Positions 19,429-29,423 are shown, counted from the first letter of the stretch. The stretch: 64,000 nt of DNA from Rhodospirillales bacterium (GCA_021775095.1 JAJFII010000010.1:91333-155332); one strand, 5' to 3'. Notes: generated from the letters alone by a model not told the origin. Numbers and translations are program-made.

Positions 19429-20343
19429 ATGACGTTTTCCGCCCCCAATACCACTTCCGAACAAAACAATTTAAAGGGCATCTTATGGATGCTTTTTTAT
19501 GCGATCGCCATATCGGTTATGCATACCAGCATCCGTTATGTCTCCGATGGCATGCATCCCTTTGAAATTGCCTTTTTTCGCTGTGTATTCGCTTTGGTTA
19601 CTGTCGCCCCGTTTTTTATTCGTGCTGGATGGGCCCCCCTGAAAACCAAACATTTTCCCCTGCTTTTGCTGCGCGGGGTCATCAATATCTATTGCATGCT
19701 GGCGTTTTTTTACGCCCTCAGCATTGTCCCGCTGGCAGAAATTACCGCGCTGTCCTTCTCCGCTCCCATTTTCTCGGTTGTTATGGCGGTTTTTGTGTTC
19801 AAGGAAAAAGTCGGTTTACGCCGGTGGTCGGCTATTTTCATCGGTTTCGTCGGCACCCTTATTATACTGCGTCCGGGATTTCAGGCGTTTTCTCTGGGCC
19901 AATTTCTGGTTCTCTCCTCGGCCTTTGCCTGGGCGGTTTGTATTATTATCATCAAGGAAGTTGGAAAAACCGAATCCAGTGTCACCATTACAACCTACAT
20001 GTCCCTGGTTATGGCACCACTGTCTCTCATTGCCGCTGCAACGGTCTGGATCTGGCCGACCGCAGAACAGTGGGGTTGGCTGGTTTTAATAGGCGTCATC
20101 GGTGGTGCCGGCCAATTGGCCATGAGCGAATCCCTGCGGGTCGCGCCGACCCATGTCGTATCCCCCATAGATTTTACCCGCCTCCTGTTTATCTCAACCC
20201 TGGGATATATTCTGTTTGATCAGGTCCCGGACCAGTTTGTCTGGGCAGGCGGCAGCTTAATTATTGGAGCGACCGTCTTTATCACCTATCGTGAACACCA
20301 ACTGCGGAAGACGGGAAAAAGTCCCATTGGAGAGGTTCAATGA
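19429..20343 (+). CDS. DMT-superfamily (EamA) exporter
   Basis: A 304-residue membrane protein with about ten hydrophobic segments arranged as two EamA repeats. The first repeat ends with the VMAVFVFKEKVGLRRWSAIF region (about residues 120-140), typical of this family. EamA proteins export amino acids, nucleotides or other metabolites through the inner membrane. Its TGA overlaps the ATG of the aminotransferase gene (ATGA), so the two are coupled; the exporter may handle the substrate or product of that enzyme. Confidence 0.88.
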   Translation: MTFSAPNTTSEQNNLKGILWMLFYAIAISVMHTSIRYVSDGMHPFEIAFFRCVFALVTVAPFFIRAGWAPLKTKHFPLLLLRGVINIYCMLAFFYALSIVPLAEITALSFSAPIFSVVMAVFVFKEKVGLRRWSAIFIGFVGTLIILRPGFQAFSLGQFLVLSSAFAWAVCIIIIKEVGKTESSVTITTYMSLVMAPLSLIAAATVWIWPTAEQWGWLVLIGVIGGAGQLAMSESLRVAPTHVVSPIDFTRLLFISTLGYILFDQVPDQFVWAGGSLIIGATVFITYREHQLRKTGKSPIGEVQ

Positions 20344-21476
20344 TTGAAAACCAACGCCCGTTATTCGATATTCCCGACGACGTCGTCTACCTGGATTGCG
20401 CTGCAAATGCACCGCTCTTACGAGCCGTCAAACGGGCCGGAGAGATCGGACTGGACCGTAAATATCACCCCTGGGAAATCGATCGCGAGCAGTTTGTTCA
20501 GGAAGGAGAGACCGTCCGTGGATTGTTTGCAAAGCTGATCGGTGCAGCTACCGGAGACGTCGCCATTGTTTCTTCGACGGCCTATGGGATCGCCACAGCG
20601 GCCCGTAACCTGGCCCTTTCGAGTGGCCAGAATATTGTTGTTCTTCAAGACCAGTTTCCGTCGAATGTCTATGCATGGCTGGAACTGGCTGCGGCAAAGA
20701 ATGCGACCGTCCTGACCGTTGCCCGACCGTCAGACAATGACTGGACCGCCGCCGTGCTTGAACGGTTAAACGCACAAACGGCTATTGTTGCGCTGCCACC
20801 CTGCCACTGGACGGATGGAAGTTTTCTCGATCTTGTGCAAATCGGTAAACGTTGCCGCGAATTGGGTGCGGCATTTGTCATCGATTCGACGCAGGCGACC
20901 GGTGCCTACCCCATGAATGTCAGCGACATCCAACCAGATTTTATTGCCTGCTCCGGATACAAATGGCTGATGTGTCCCTATTCCCTGGGGTTTTTATATG
21001 CGGCCCCCCATCGGCAATCGGGACAACCGTTGGAATCCCACGGCCTCAACCACAAGGCAGAAGCCCCGGGCGGCACCATATCCTATGGGGCCGACTATTG
21101 CGACGGTGCTCGGCGGTACGACATGGGCCAGCGATTTAACTTTATAAACATTCCCATGGCCATTGTCGGGATGACCCAGTTGCTGGAATGGGGCGTCGGC
21201 AATATCCACGAAACCCTGAGTGATTTGGTCGATTATACGGCAGGTAGAGCGCAGGACTTGGGCTGGGGTATCCCCGAAAAATCCAGACGCATCGGCCATT
21301 TCATTGGCATCAGTGCGCCGCAGCCGTTGCCCGATGACGTCATTACCCGGCTCCATAAAGAAAAAATCTTCCTGTCGAAAAGGGGTGCCGGGCTGCGCCT
21401 GTCCCCTCACCTTTTTTCGTCACGATCGGATATAGACCAGTTATTTGAGGCCTTAGGCAAAATCCAGTCCCCGTAA
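20340..21476 (+). CDS. Class V aminotransferase (cysteine desulfurase-like fold)
   Basis: A 378-residue PLP enzyme of the class V aminotransferase family. It opens with VYLDCAANAPL near residue 16, has AIVSSTAYGIATAARNL near residue 75, AAFVIDSTQATGAYPM near 180 with the PLP-binding aspartate, and the Schiff-base lysine in CSGYKWLMCPYSLGF near 210. Relatives include isopenicillin-N epimerase-like enzymes, selenocysteine lyases and kynureninase-like proteins. The lack of a clear cysteine-desulfurase active-site loop argues against an IscS/SufS role. Start overlaps the exporter gene stop. Confidence 0.85.
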   Translation: MIENQRPLFDIPDDVVYLDCAANAPLLRAVKRAGEIGLDRKYHPWEIDREQFVQEGETVRGLFAKLIGAATGDVAIVSSTAYGIATAARNLALSSGQNIVVLQDQFPSNVYAWLELAAAKNATVLTVARPSDNDWTAAVLERLNAQTAIVALPPCHWTDGSFLDLVQIGKRCRELGAAFVIDSTQATGAYPMNVSDIQPDFIACSGYKWLMCPYSLGFLYAAPHRQSGQPLESHGLNHKAEAPGGTISYGADYCDGARRYDMGQRFNFINIPMAIVGMTQLLEWGVGNIHETLSDLVDYTAGRAQDLGWGIPEKSRRIGHFIGISAPQPLPDDVITRLHKEKIFLSKRGAGLRLSPHLFSSRSDIDQLFEALGKIQSP

Positions 21477-21527
21477 TCCCAAGGAGTAATGATAATCCGC
21501 GACGGATCGTTTTTGACAATCCGGAGA

Positions 21528-23228
21528 TCAATAACTTGGCGTTGCCGGCCCATCGGTTTCCGGGAAGCAGATGTAAAAAGTTGAACCGACACCCATTTCG
21601 GTCTCGAAATCCAGCGTTCCCCCCATGCTTTCGGTCAATGCTTTGCTGATCGTAAGGCCAAGTCCGGTACCACGGTGCCGGCGTGTCGAAGAAGAATCGA
21701 TCTGAGTAAACTGCTCGTATATGCTCTCTCTGAATTCTTCCGGTATGCCCGGTCCGTTGTCCTTAACATAGACAAACACGGTTCCGTTATTTTTGGCAAC
21801 AGAGATATTTACGTCATTGCTCGACTCCGAGAACTTGGCCGCGTTGGATATAAGGTTATTGAGGATTTGTACAAACCGATCCTCCTGAACTTTCGCAAAT
21901 ACCGGCATTTTCGACGCTTCAAAAATAATATTGACGGACTGCGTTTGTGCATACCCCTGGAGGTCTTTAACGATATTTGAGGTAAGGGCACAAATATCGT
22001 GCGGGCTGGTTTCAATAACAAAGGTTCCCGACAGAATTTTTTCATAATCCAGTAATTCGTTCACCAACCGAAGCAGCGCATTATTGTTGCGAAGCGCAAC
22101 TTCCAGAAGGTCCTGTCCTTGTTCGGGCAGTTCGTGGGACATCAGCGACATTAAAAGGCCGAGGCTGCCCAAGGAAGAAGTTAACGGTGTACGCAACTCG
22201 TGGCTCATGGCGGCCATAAACTCGGATTTCGCCTGATTTGCCGCCTCGGCCTGATCACGAGCACGCATCATTTCATCGTTGGCGTTCTTAATTTCGGTGA
22301 TGTCCAGATCAATCCCGCCAAGCGCGATCATCTTGCCATCCTTACCCAAAATAGGGAATTTGCGAATTTCCAGTCGACGCATTTCCCCATCTGGTGTGGG
22401 AAAATCGAATTCCTTGGCGATGGCATTGCCGGTCTGCCAAACCTGCTGTTCCTGGGTTTCTACCTTGGTGATTAACTCTTCCGCAAGAAAATGAGCCATC
22501 GTCTTGCCGATTACCTCTGTCTCCGACAGGCCGTGTAACTGCAGGAAGTTCAAATTGACATATTCGTGCCGGCCCGTCCGGTCTTTAATATAAAACGACA
22601 GCGGCGCATATTGTGTGAAGGCGTTCAAGTGGGCCTTTTGCGCATCCAGAAGTTCTGCCAGTTTCTGCTCGATTAATTTGAAATTTGTAATATCGGTGCG
22701 CGTCCCGACATAAGCACCGTTCGGCGTGCGTCGTTCTTCGGTCCTTACCCAACGCCCACGCCCCATCAAATATTCATAGGGCTCGCTCGGATTTCGGTGC
22801 TTTTCCATACGCTCGTTAATGTAGTCCTCATAGCGACCGGTTGCCGCATCGACGAGTCCACGCTCGGTGCCGGCCCGGACAATTTCCTCAAAACTGACGC
22901 CCGGTTTGATCACACCCGCATCAGCCAAAACGGGGAATGTCCTGTAATACTGCCGATTGCAGAACACCAGGCGATCATCCCGGTCAAACATTGCAAATCC
23001 CGCGTCGATGGTCTCAATGGCTTCGTGCACATCAGCCATATCCTGGCGAATTTTACCGATTTCATTATTTTTTGTTTCGAGCACAAGCTGGTTTTCCGAG
23101 AGTTTGTGCTCGAGCTCATGGATTGTTTGCCGAAGAGTTTCAAATTCGCAATCTGTATGCGACCGGTTCTCCGACAGCGCCCGCGAAGAGGTGGATCTCT
23201 TTGCAGTCTTTTTTTTGCTCATTTCCAT
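21528..23228 (-). CDS. Soluble double-PAS sensor histidine kinase
   Basis: A 566-residue kinase with no membrane segment. After a basic N-terminus and a coiled coil (about residues 25-70), one PAS domain begins near DAGFAMFDRDDRLVFCNRQY and a second near KAHLNAFTQYAPLSFYIKD. The kinase core has the phosphoacceptor AAMSHELRTPLTSSLG, the N box ILNNLISNAAKFSESS, the G1 box VKDNGPGIPEEF and the G2 box RHRGTGLGLTISKAL. PAS-PAS kinases sense internal cues such as redox state or small ligands. No response regulator gene is nearby. Convergent with the aminotransferase gene. Confidence 0.92.
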   Translation of the reverse strand: MEMSKKKTAKRSTSSRALSENRSHTDCEFETLRQTIHELEHKLSENQLVLETKNNEIGKIRQDMADVHEAIETIDAGFAMFDRDDRLVFCNRQYYRTFPVLADAGVIKPGVSFEEIVRAGTERGLVDAATGRYEDYINERMEKHRNPSEPYEYLMGRGRWVRTEERRTPNGAYVGTRTDITNFKLIEQKLAELLDAQKAHLNAFTQYAPLSFYIKDRTGRHEYVNLNFLQLHGLSETEVIGKTMAHFLAEELITKVETQEQQVWQTGNAIAKEFDFPTPDGEMRRLEIRKFPILGKDGKMIALGGIDLDITEIKNANDEMMRARDQAEAANQAKSEFMAAMSHELRTPLTSSLGSLGLLMSLMSHELPEQGQDLLEVALRNNNALLRLVNELLDYEKILSGTFVIETSPHDICALTSNIVKDLQGYAQTQSVNIIFEASKMPVFAKVQEDRFVQILNNLISNAAKFSESSNDVNISVAKNNGTVFVYVKDNGPGIPEEFRESIYEQFTQIDSSSTRRHRGTGLGLTISKALTESMGGTLDFETEMGVGSTFYICFPETDGPATPSY

Positions 23229-23507
23229 TATCTCGCGACGACCGATCCCTAACAGTAGCCCCGATACCTTTTATATTCAAACCGGCATTTCCCCAATGCC
23301 CCGCAGAATAAAATCACCATGTCGAGCGAACCCGGCGGCCCGGGGTCGGTTCCGAACGGCGTGACCTTAAATGCGCAGGCACCAGAATAATTTTATCGCC
23401 GGAGCCAAAAATGGTCGCGGATCCTCAGATTAACTGATTTGCTGCGATTACAGGGTTTACAACGGCCTTCCCCCGTTGCCGCTCAAAACCCACATCCTGA
23501 CCGTGCG

Positions 23508-24383
23508 TCAATTGATCACCACCACATATCGGACAATTCGATTGTTATCTGAATCGGAGATGTAATACCGGTTGTCCTTGACCACCACGCCCTCCGGGTC
23601 ATCAAACAAACCAGGACCGGCACCCGGAAATCCGCTTCCCAGAACACCGATCAGCCGCCCGCCGTCCGGCGCCTTTGGATTAATCATCAAAACCCGATGG
23701 CCGTCCTGATCGGCAACAGTAATCCGGCCATAACGATCAATATCCATGTAACGCGGACCGACGAAGCCATATTGAGGTCCGTCCAGAACCTGCAATTCCT
23801 CCAAATTCGGTGAGTATTTAACCAATCGACGATTAAAGTTATCGGCAACCCAGATATTGCCGTCCGGGTCTTCGGCAATATCATGGGCACCCACGTGATT
23901 GCCCGCTTCGCCAATCAGCTCGCCGCCGGGCGTAAAAGCGATCACGGCTCCAATCGCCCCGGCCATGGCATAAATATTACCGTTGCTGTGGGCCAAAGCG
24001 CCTTCCGTGCGCGGTGCCGGGAGGATCAGGCTCGGTTTGGGATTGGCCGCCAAAAGATCATCGAAGACAACAACCGCGCCCAGCCCCGTCACGGCGACCG
24101 CGACCCGGCCACCGGGGCCAAAGGAAATGTCATGAATTCCGTACAATTGTCCGTCGCCGATGGATCCGACCAGGTCCATGGTATCGGGGTCCAAAATGGC
24201 AATCCGAGAGGCAAATTTGTCGGCCACATACAACCGCCCGTCAGGACCAAAAGCCAGATCGTGGGGATCGTTCAGGACGGCCGGCCCGGCCCGGTCAAAT
24301 GTCGCAAAGGGACGCGGGTTGTTTTGCGCCTGCGCCGGCAGCGTCACGCCCACAATAAAAACCAGAAAAATCAGAAAACCCAT
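23508..24383 (-). CDS. Periplasmic NHL-repeat beta-propeller protein
   Basis: A 291-residue protein with a signal peptide (LIFLVFIVGVTLPAQAQ). About six repeats of the NHL type follow, for example PHDLAFGPDGRLYVADKFAS, AHDIAEDPDGNIWVADNFNR and DPEGVVVKDNRYYISDSDNN. Such repeats build a six-bladed propeller used for binding or as a scaffold for lyases and peptidyl-glycine-type enzymes. The protein ends right after the last blade, so no extra catalytic domain is present. A GGAGA precedes the ATG. Function unknown. Confidence 0.82.
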   Translation of the reverse strand: MGFLIFLVFIVGVTLPAQAQNNPRPFATFDRAGPAVLNDPHDLAFGPDGRLYVADKFASRIAILDPDTMDLVGSIGDGQLYGIHDISFGPGGRVAVAVTGLGAVVVFDDLLAANPKPSLILPAPRTEGALAHSNGNIYAMAGAIGAVIAFTPGGELIGEAGNHVGAHDIAEDPDGNIWVADNFNRRLVKYSPNLEELQVLDGPQYGFVGPRYMDIDRYGRITVADQDGHRVLMINPKAPDGGRLIGVLGSGFPGAGPGLFDDPEGVVVKDNRYYISDSDNNRIVRYVVVIN

Positions 24384-24484
24384 CGGATATTCTCCCGTCG
24401 CCTAAATTCTGACGAGGACAGCAAATTTTAGCAACAGAAACTTTTATCGCACCTGCACGTGCCGGTCAGTTTTTCCGGCGGCGC

Positions 24485-25687
24485 TTAAAACAACGCCTGA
24501 CAGGCCGCCTGGATCCGGGCGCAGGCTTCCTTTAATTCGTCCATGCGGGCCGCCGTTGAGATGCGGAAATAGGGCGACAGACCGTAGGCCGCACCATGCA
24601 CGGCGGCAACGCCGGAATGGTACAGCAGATACAGGACGACGTCTTCATCAGTTTCGATGGTTTTGCCGTCCTGGGTGCGACGACCAATCAGCCCGGAGCA
24701 GTTGGGATAGACATAAAACGCCCCCTCCGGTTTCAGACAGGTCAGCCCGGCCGCATCGTTGATCATATCGACGACCATGTCGCGGCGCACCTGAAATTCG
24801 GCCGAGCGTTCCGCCACATAATCCTGCGGCCCCCTCAGGGCTTCAATGGCCGCCGCCTGGCTGATCGACGACGGATTTCCGGTGTTTTGGTTTTGCAGTT
24901 TGGTCATATTGCGAATGAGCTCCTCGGGCCCACCGGCGAAACCCAACCGCCAACCGGTCATGGAATAGGCTTTCGATGCCCCATTAACCGTCAAAATACG
25001 ATCCTTGAGGGCCGGAACCACGTCGGCCAGGGTCTCGAATGTATGTCCGTCGAACAAGATATGCTCATAAATATCATCACTCAGCACGTGAACCTGAGGA
25101 TGTTTGAGCAATACCTGGCCCAGGGCCAGCAGGTCAGCACGGGTATAGATACTGCCACAAGGATTATTGGGGGAGTTCAGAAACAACCATTTTGTGCGCT
25201 CGGTTATGGCCGCGTCCAGGTCATCCGGGCGTAACTTAAAACCGTTTTCCTCCGCACATTCAATGGCCACCGGCACCCCTTCGACAAAACGCACGATATC
25301 CGGATAGGCAACCCAATAGGGTGCCGTGACAATGGCTTCATCGCCGGCTTCGATGGTGCTGACCATGGCTGAGAATATGATTTGTTTGCCACCGGTTCCG
25401 GCGATCACCTGGTCAACGGAATAGTCCAGGTTGTTGTCGCGTTTAAACTTGTGAATGATCGCCCCTTTCATTTCTGCGGTGCCACCGGTTGGCGTGTATT
25501 TGGTCTCGTTGCGGTCCATCGCCCGAATAACCGCCTGTTTGACGTGATCGGGAGTTGGAAAATCCGGCTCCCCCTGGCTCAGGCGAATAACATCGCGCCC
25601 GGTTGCCGCAAGTTCGCGGGCTTTGGCGGTGGCAACGGAACTGGCCGTCGGTTCAAACCGGCCCATACGTTCAGCAATCAATTTCAT
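24485..25687 (-). CDS. Class I aminotransferase, aspartate aminotransferase-like
   Basis: An approximately 400-residue fold-type I aminotransferase of the aspartate/prephenate aminotransferase (AAT I-beta) type. Recognisable parts are IRLSQGEPDFPTPDHVKQA near residue 37, FLNSPNNPCGSIYTRADL near 170, and the PLP lysine in VNGASKAYSMTGWRLGFAGG near 235, with a conserved arginine in PYFRISTA near the end for the substrate carboxylate. I chose the ATG at 25687, in line with the family start (MKLIAERMGRF), instead of the alternative codon at 25699. Cytoplasmic amino-acid metabolism. Confidence 0.88.
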   Translation of the reverse strand: MKLIAERMGRFEPTASSVATAKARELAATGRDVIRLSQGEPDFPTPDHVKQAVIRAMDRNETKYTPTGGTAEMKGAIIHKFKRDNNLDYSVDQVIAGTGGKQIIFSAMVSTIEAGDEAIVTAPYWVAYPDIVRFVEGVPVAIECAEENGFKLRPDDLDAAITERTKWLFLNSPNNPCGSIYTRADLLALGQVLLKHPQVHVLSDDIYEHILFDGHTFETLADVVPALKDRILTVNGASKAYSMTGWRLGFAGGPEELIRNMTKLQNQNTGNPSSISQAAAIEALRGPQDYVAERSAEFQVRRDMVVDMINDAAGLTCLKPEGAFYVYPNCSGLIGRRTQDGKTIETDEDVVLYLLYHSGVAAVHGAAYGLSPYFRISTAARMDELKEACARIQAACQALF

Positions 25688-25816
25688 GGGTACCCTCAAA
25701 ACTCAAAAATTTGCAATTATCCACATACGCCAAGCCAGGGCGCGCGTCCAGTCAGATCAAATCCGGTGCAGGGAATTCTAGATGCAGGGCGTTCCGTGGA
25801 CCAAAGCGCGTCTTCC

Positions 25817-26989
25817 CTATTTGGGGGGATGGGCTCTGATCGCATACTCATTTAAGTCGGCCCCCCAGCCGGGGCCTGTCGGCAGGATCAGGTGGCCGTT
25901 TTCAATGACCGGCGGTTCGGTTACCAGGTCATCCTTCCAGGGCACATCATCAATATCAATCTCCATGATACGGAAATTCGCAACCGACGCACAGAAGTGG
26001 GCACTCATCAATGTTGACATATGTCCATAAAAGTTATGGGGGGCGACGTTGACCTCATAGGCTTCGGCCATGGCGGCGATTTTTACGGCCTCGACGATGC
26101 CATTCCACGGCACGTCAATAATCGCCACGTCCATGGCGTAATTTTCAAAGTAGTCGCGAAAGTCACGCACCCCGAACAGGCTCTCACAGCTGGCGAGCGG
26201 TGTCCGGATGGCGCGTCTGATTTCGGCGAGGGCGCGGGGATTATAGAGATCCAGTTCAACCCACATCAAATCGTGCGGTTCCAGGGCCCGCGCCACTCGA
26301 ATATACCCTTCGGTTTTGAAGTTGTAGTTCAAATCCAGCAAAAATTCGACATTCGGCCCGGTCCCCTGACGAAAGGCACTCAATTGGTCGTCGAGGGCAC
26401 CGATCACCCGCTTTGACGGATTAACCTCAGGTCCGCCCGACGAACGATTAAACCCCGGCATATACATAAACGGGGCGTTTTCATCGAACAGGAAAATATT
26501 GGTCTTCAGTGCCGTGAAGCCCTGTGCCGCCACCTGTCTGCCCAGGGTCACGACATCATCCAGGCACTTCAGCGGCTCGACACCGATAGTGTCCGCATGG
26601 CTGACCCGATAGGATCCACAATGGGACCAATAGACCCGAAGTTTATCGCGAACCGGCCCACCGAACAGCTCAAACACCGGAATGCCAAGGGCCTTTGCCT
26701 TGATATCGACCAGGGCGTTGATCAGCGCCGCAATGGCCTGCTGGTTCAAACCGCCGGGCGACGCCCGGGTCAGGGCATAAAGCTCCGCATTCAGGGCGGT
26801 TACCGGGCGCGGGTCACGGCCGACAAGGCCTTCCGCCAGGCCCTGGATAACCGCCGTCAGTCCGCGCGCGCCATAACTCTCATTATACTCCGAATATCCC
26901 GTTACACCTTCGTCGGTCTCGATCTTGAGAAAGGAAAAATTGCGCCAGCCGGCATCACAATGCAAATCCGTAATTTTCGAAATCTTCAT
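25817..26989 (-). CDS. Mandelate racemase / sugar-acid dehydratase-like enolase-superfamily enzyme
   Basis: A 390-residue enolase-superfamily protein. The N-terminal capping domain spans about residues 1-125 and the barrel follows. Candidate metal ligands are the aspartate in FLLDLNYNF, the glutamate in MWVELDLYN and the glutamate in LASCESLFG. ALKTNIF offers a lysine and VAPHNFYGH a histidine for acid/base chemistry. Members dehydrate or racemise sugar acids; substrate unknown. A GAGGGGG sits ahead of the ATG. The neighbouring dehydrogenase and phosphatase genes suggest sugar-acid catabolism, which is inference. Confidence 0.85.
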   Translation of the reverse strand: MKISKITDLHCDAGWRNFSFLKIETDEGVTGYSEYNESYGARGLTAVIQGLAEGLVGRDPRPVTALNAELYALTRASPGGLNQQAIAALINALVDIKAKALGIPVFELFGGPVRDKLRVYWSHCGSYRVSHADTIGVEPLKCLDDVVTLGRQVAAQGFTALKTNIFLFDENAPFMYMPGFNRSSGGPEVNPSKRVIGALDDQLSAFRQGTGPNVEFLLDLNYNFKTEGYIRVARALEPHDLMWVELDLYNPRALAEIRRAIRTPLASCESLFGVRDFRDYFENYAMDVAIIDVPWNGIVEAVKIAAMAEAYEVNVAPHNFYGHMSTLMSAHFCASVANFRIMEIDIDDVPWKDDLVTEPPVIENGHLILPTGPGWGADLNEYAIRAHPPK

Positions 26990-27316
26990 TTTGCCCCCTC
27001 CTGTTCGGGAGGCCCATCATAGCGCGGACATTTGCCCACCCAAACGGAAAATTGTTTTTGCGCCAACACCAGAAAGTCGACCCAAAAATCACCTCGCTTG
27101 TTCACCGACGATCACCACATAGGCGGCGGCGTCTTTTTGCGTGACCCAACCGGCACCGATGGCCTGGCCCAGGAGGCCAATACCTGCGAACGGTCTGCCT
27201 CCCTGCCAACAACGATACCCCGGTTAACGGATCGAATGCGTAGAAGTGCCACGACCTGATTGAAGTCCTGTCACGGGAGACCGCTCACCCTTGCGGAGAT
27301 AAACCGCAAACGCCTT
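26990..27316. other. Intergenic stretch with possible gene remnant
   Basis: About 330 bp without a complete gene. The minus strand contains a short open stretch that reads like the end of a protein (GLLGQAIGAGWVTQKD, then a stop near 27094) but has a stop upstream and no start. No promoter or terminator is convincing. It may be a decayed coding fragment or chance. Confidence 0.3.
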
Positions 27317-28441
27317 CTATTTCGGCTCGATCCGCAATATTCGCCCATCACTATCATCGGTTAACAGATACAGATAACCGTCCGGTCCCTGGCGCACCTG
27401 TCGGATGCGTTCGTCCAAGCCCTGCAAAATCCGTTCTTCGCGGATCACGGTATTACCGTCAAAAACCAATCGTGCCACCAGTTGAAACTTCAGGGCGGCA
27501 ACAAACAGATTGTTTTTCCAATTGGGGAATTTGTCGCCCGTATAAAAATCCATGCCCGAAGGGGCGATGGACGGATCCCAATAATAGACGGGCTGTTCCA
27601 GGCCGGTTTTTTTAGGACCGACACCGATTCTTCCACCAAAGTAGTGTTTGCCATAGGCGATCACCGGCCAACCATAGTTTTTGCCGGCCTCCGGTCGGTT
27701 GAGCTCATCGCCGCCTCGGGCCCCGTGCTCGACCGTCCACAGTTCCTGCGTTATCGGATGCAGGGCAGCACCCTGGGGGTTGCGGTGCCCATAGGACCAG
27801 ACTTCCGGACGGTACCCGGCGCGCCCGACGAAGGGATTGTCATCGGGGATCGTGCCATCCGGGCGGATTCGGATAACCTGCCCGCGGTTTATGGAAAAAT
27901 CCTGAGTCCGGTCGCGTTCGCCCCGTTCGCCAATGGTTATAAACAGATTTCCATCGGTCCCGAACACCAGGCGTGAGCCGTAATGGCGGCCGCCGCCGGA
28001 CTTGGGCAGCTGCTGGAACAAGACCTGTAAATCAGCAAGTCGATTGCCTGCCACATCCAGTCGGGCGCGGGCCACTGCGGTGCCCGAACCACCCCTGCCC
28101 GGCTCCGCATAGGACAAATAAATCAACTGGTTTGTAGCAAAATCCGGGTCCAGCATGACGTCCAGCATGCCGCCCTGACCATCCGCATCAACGACCGGCA
28201 CACCACCCAGCGGCGGCCGTTTTTCACCCTTGGTATCAACAAGCCGAACAAAACCTTCGCGTTCAGTCACAATCATCGTTCCCCCCGGCAAAAAGGCCAG
28301 GCCCCAGGGGTGATCGAGGCCATCGACGACGGTGACGACGTTTAGGGAATAATCTTCGGATTTAAAACTCTGGGCGTGCACGACAGATGCCACACACACA
28401 CATAAACCGGCGACAAAAGCAACGCCCAAGGGAATTCTCAT
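27317..28441 (-). CDS. PQQ-dependent aldose sugar dehydrogenase-like protein
   Basis: An approximately 374-residue periplasmic protein of the soluble glucose dehydrogenase / YliI (Asd) family. The signal peptide is IPLGVAFVAGLCVCVASVVHAQS. The propeller has DHPWGLAFLPGGTMIVTERE near the start, GGGRHYGSRLVFGTDGNLF in the middle and VWSYGHRNPQGAALHPITQE, the hallmark region, near residue 225. The family oxidises aldose sugars with PQQ and passes electrons to the respiratory chain. No PQQ synthesis gene is in this window. The start at 28441 is favoured by GGGAGG eight bases upstream; an earlier ATG would add ten residues. Confidence 0.88.
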   Translation of the reverse strand: MRIPLGVAFVAGLCVCVASVVHAQSFKSEDYSLNVVTVVDGLDHPWGLAFLPGGTMIVTEREGFVRLVDTKGEKRPPLGGVPVVDADGQGGMLDVMLDPDFATNQLIYLSYAEPGRGGSGTAVARARLDVAGNRLADLQVLFQQLPKSGGGRHYGSRLVFGTDGNLFITIGERGERDRTQDFSINRGQVIRIRPDGTIPDDNPFVGRAGYRPEVWSYGHRNPQGAALHPITQELWTVEHGARGGDELNRPEAGKNYGWPVIAYGKHYFGGRIGVGPKKTGLEQPVYYWDPSIAPSGMDFYTGDKFPNWKNNLFVAALKFQLVARLVFDGNTVIREERILQGLDERIRQVRQGPDGYLYLLTDDSDGRILRIEPK

Positions 28442-28481
28442 TCTCACGGCCTCCCATACCCAATGAAACATCTTTTGTTAT

Positions 28482-29423
28482 TTAGTCATCGGGAATGGGC
28501 GTGGCAACCGGTTGTCCCGTTAAACACAAATCAACGTTTTTTAGGAACAGGTCATACTTTGCCGTTGTCGCCTCTGGCGCTCGACCAGCGACATGTGGTG
28601 TTATGATCAGGTTTTTGAGGCCGATGACCGCATCGGGGATCTCCGGCTCGCCCTCCAGCACGTCCAGTCCGGCGCCGGCAATGGTGCCGGTTTCGAGGGC
28701 ATGGACCAACGCCTTGGTATCGATGATCGATCCGCGCCCGATATTGACGACGATGCCGTCCGCACCGAGTTTTTCAAACACCTCGGCATCGATCATATGA
28801 TGAGTGCTTTGGTTTCCCGGACTCGCGCAAATCAGATAATCGCTCCAAGCCGCCAGAGACAAAACGGTGTCGTGATATAGGTGCGCCACATCGTCGCGTA
28901 TTGACCGATTGTGATAGCCGATCTGCATATCAAATCCGGTTGCCCGTTGCGCAATTTCCATACCAATCCGGCCAAGCCCGAGGATTCCCAGCCGTTTTCC
29001 ATAAACGCAGGGCCACTGGTAATTGGCTGTCGCCCAGCCGCGATTTTGCACGACTTCGTTCATCGGCAGGAGGCGCCGTGCCGAGCCGAGCATCAGCGCC
29101 ATGGCGTGGTCGGCGACGGCTTTGGAGTTGGTCCCCGGTCCGTGGGTGGCGTCAATATCCCGGGCAAGAAGTGTTTTCACGTCAATGTTTTCATACCCGG
29201 CACCAAATGCACCAACGATTTTGAGATCCGGCAGTTGATTGATTTCCGCCGCTGTTATACCCCGCGTGCCGTTGGTCAGGACGACCTCAATGCCGGCATG
29301 GGGTGACTGGAAAAACTGCGCCCGCTCCTGCAAATCGGCCACATAATGGATGTTGAATTGTTTCGCCAGGTCTACCAACACGGAATCCTGAATCAGGCAT
29401 AATATCACTAGGGACTGGGTCAA
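28482..29423 (-). CDS. D-isomer-specific 2-hydroxyacid dehydrogenase
   Basis: A 313-residue NAD(P)-dependent enzyme of the glyoxylate/hydroxypyruvate reductase type. The nucleotide-binding loop is RLGILGLGRIGMEIA near residue 145. The catalytic residues fit the family: arginine in VVNIGRGSIID, glutamate in DVLEGEPEIP and histidine in NLIITPHVAG. It starts with TTG, which has AGGAG at the right spacing and overlaps the TGA of the upstream HAD gene, so the pair are coupled. Reduction of glyoxylate or hydroxypyruvate would connect to the glycerate kinase at 8.3 kb, as inference. Confidence 0.88.
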   Translation of the reverse strand: MTQSLVILCLIQDSVLVDLAKQFNIHYVADLQERAQFFQSPHAGIEVVLTNGTRGITAAEINQLPDLKIVGAFGAGYENIDVKTLLARDIDATHGPGTNSKAVADHAMALMLGSARRLLPMNEVVQNRGWATANYQWPCVYGKRLGILGLGRIGMEIAQRATGFDMQIGYHNRSIRDDVAHLYHDTVLSLAAWSDYLICASPGNQSTHHMIDAEVFEKLGADGIVVNIGRGSIIDTKALVHALETGTIAGAGLDVLEGEPEIPDAVIGLKNLIITPHVAGRAPEATTAKYDLFLKNVDLCLTGQPVATPIPDD

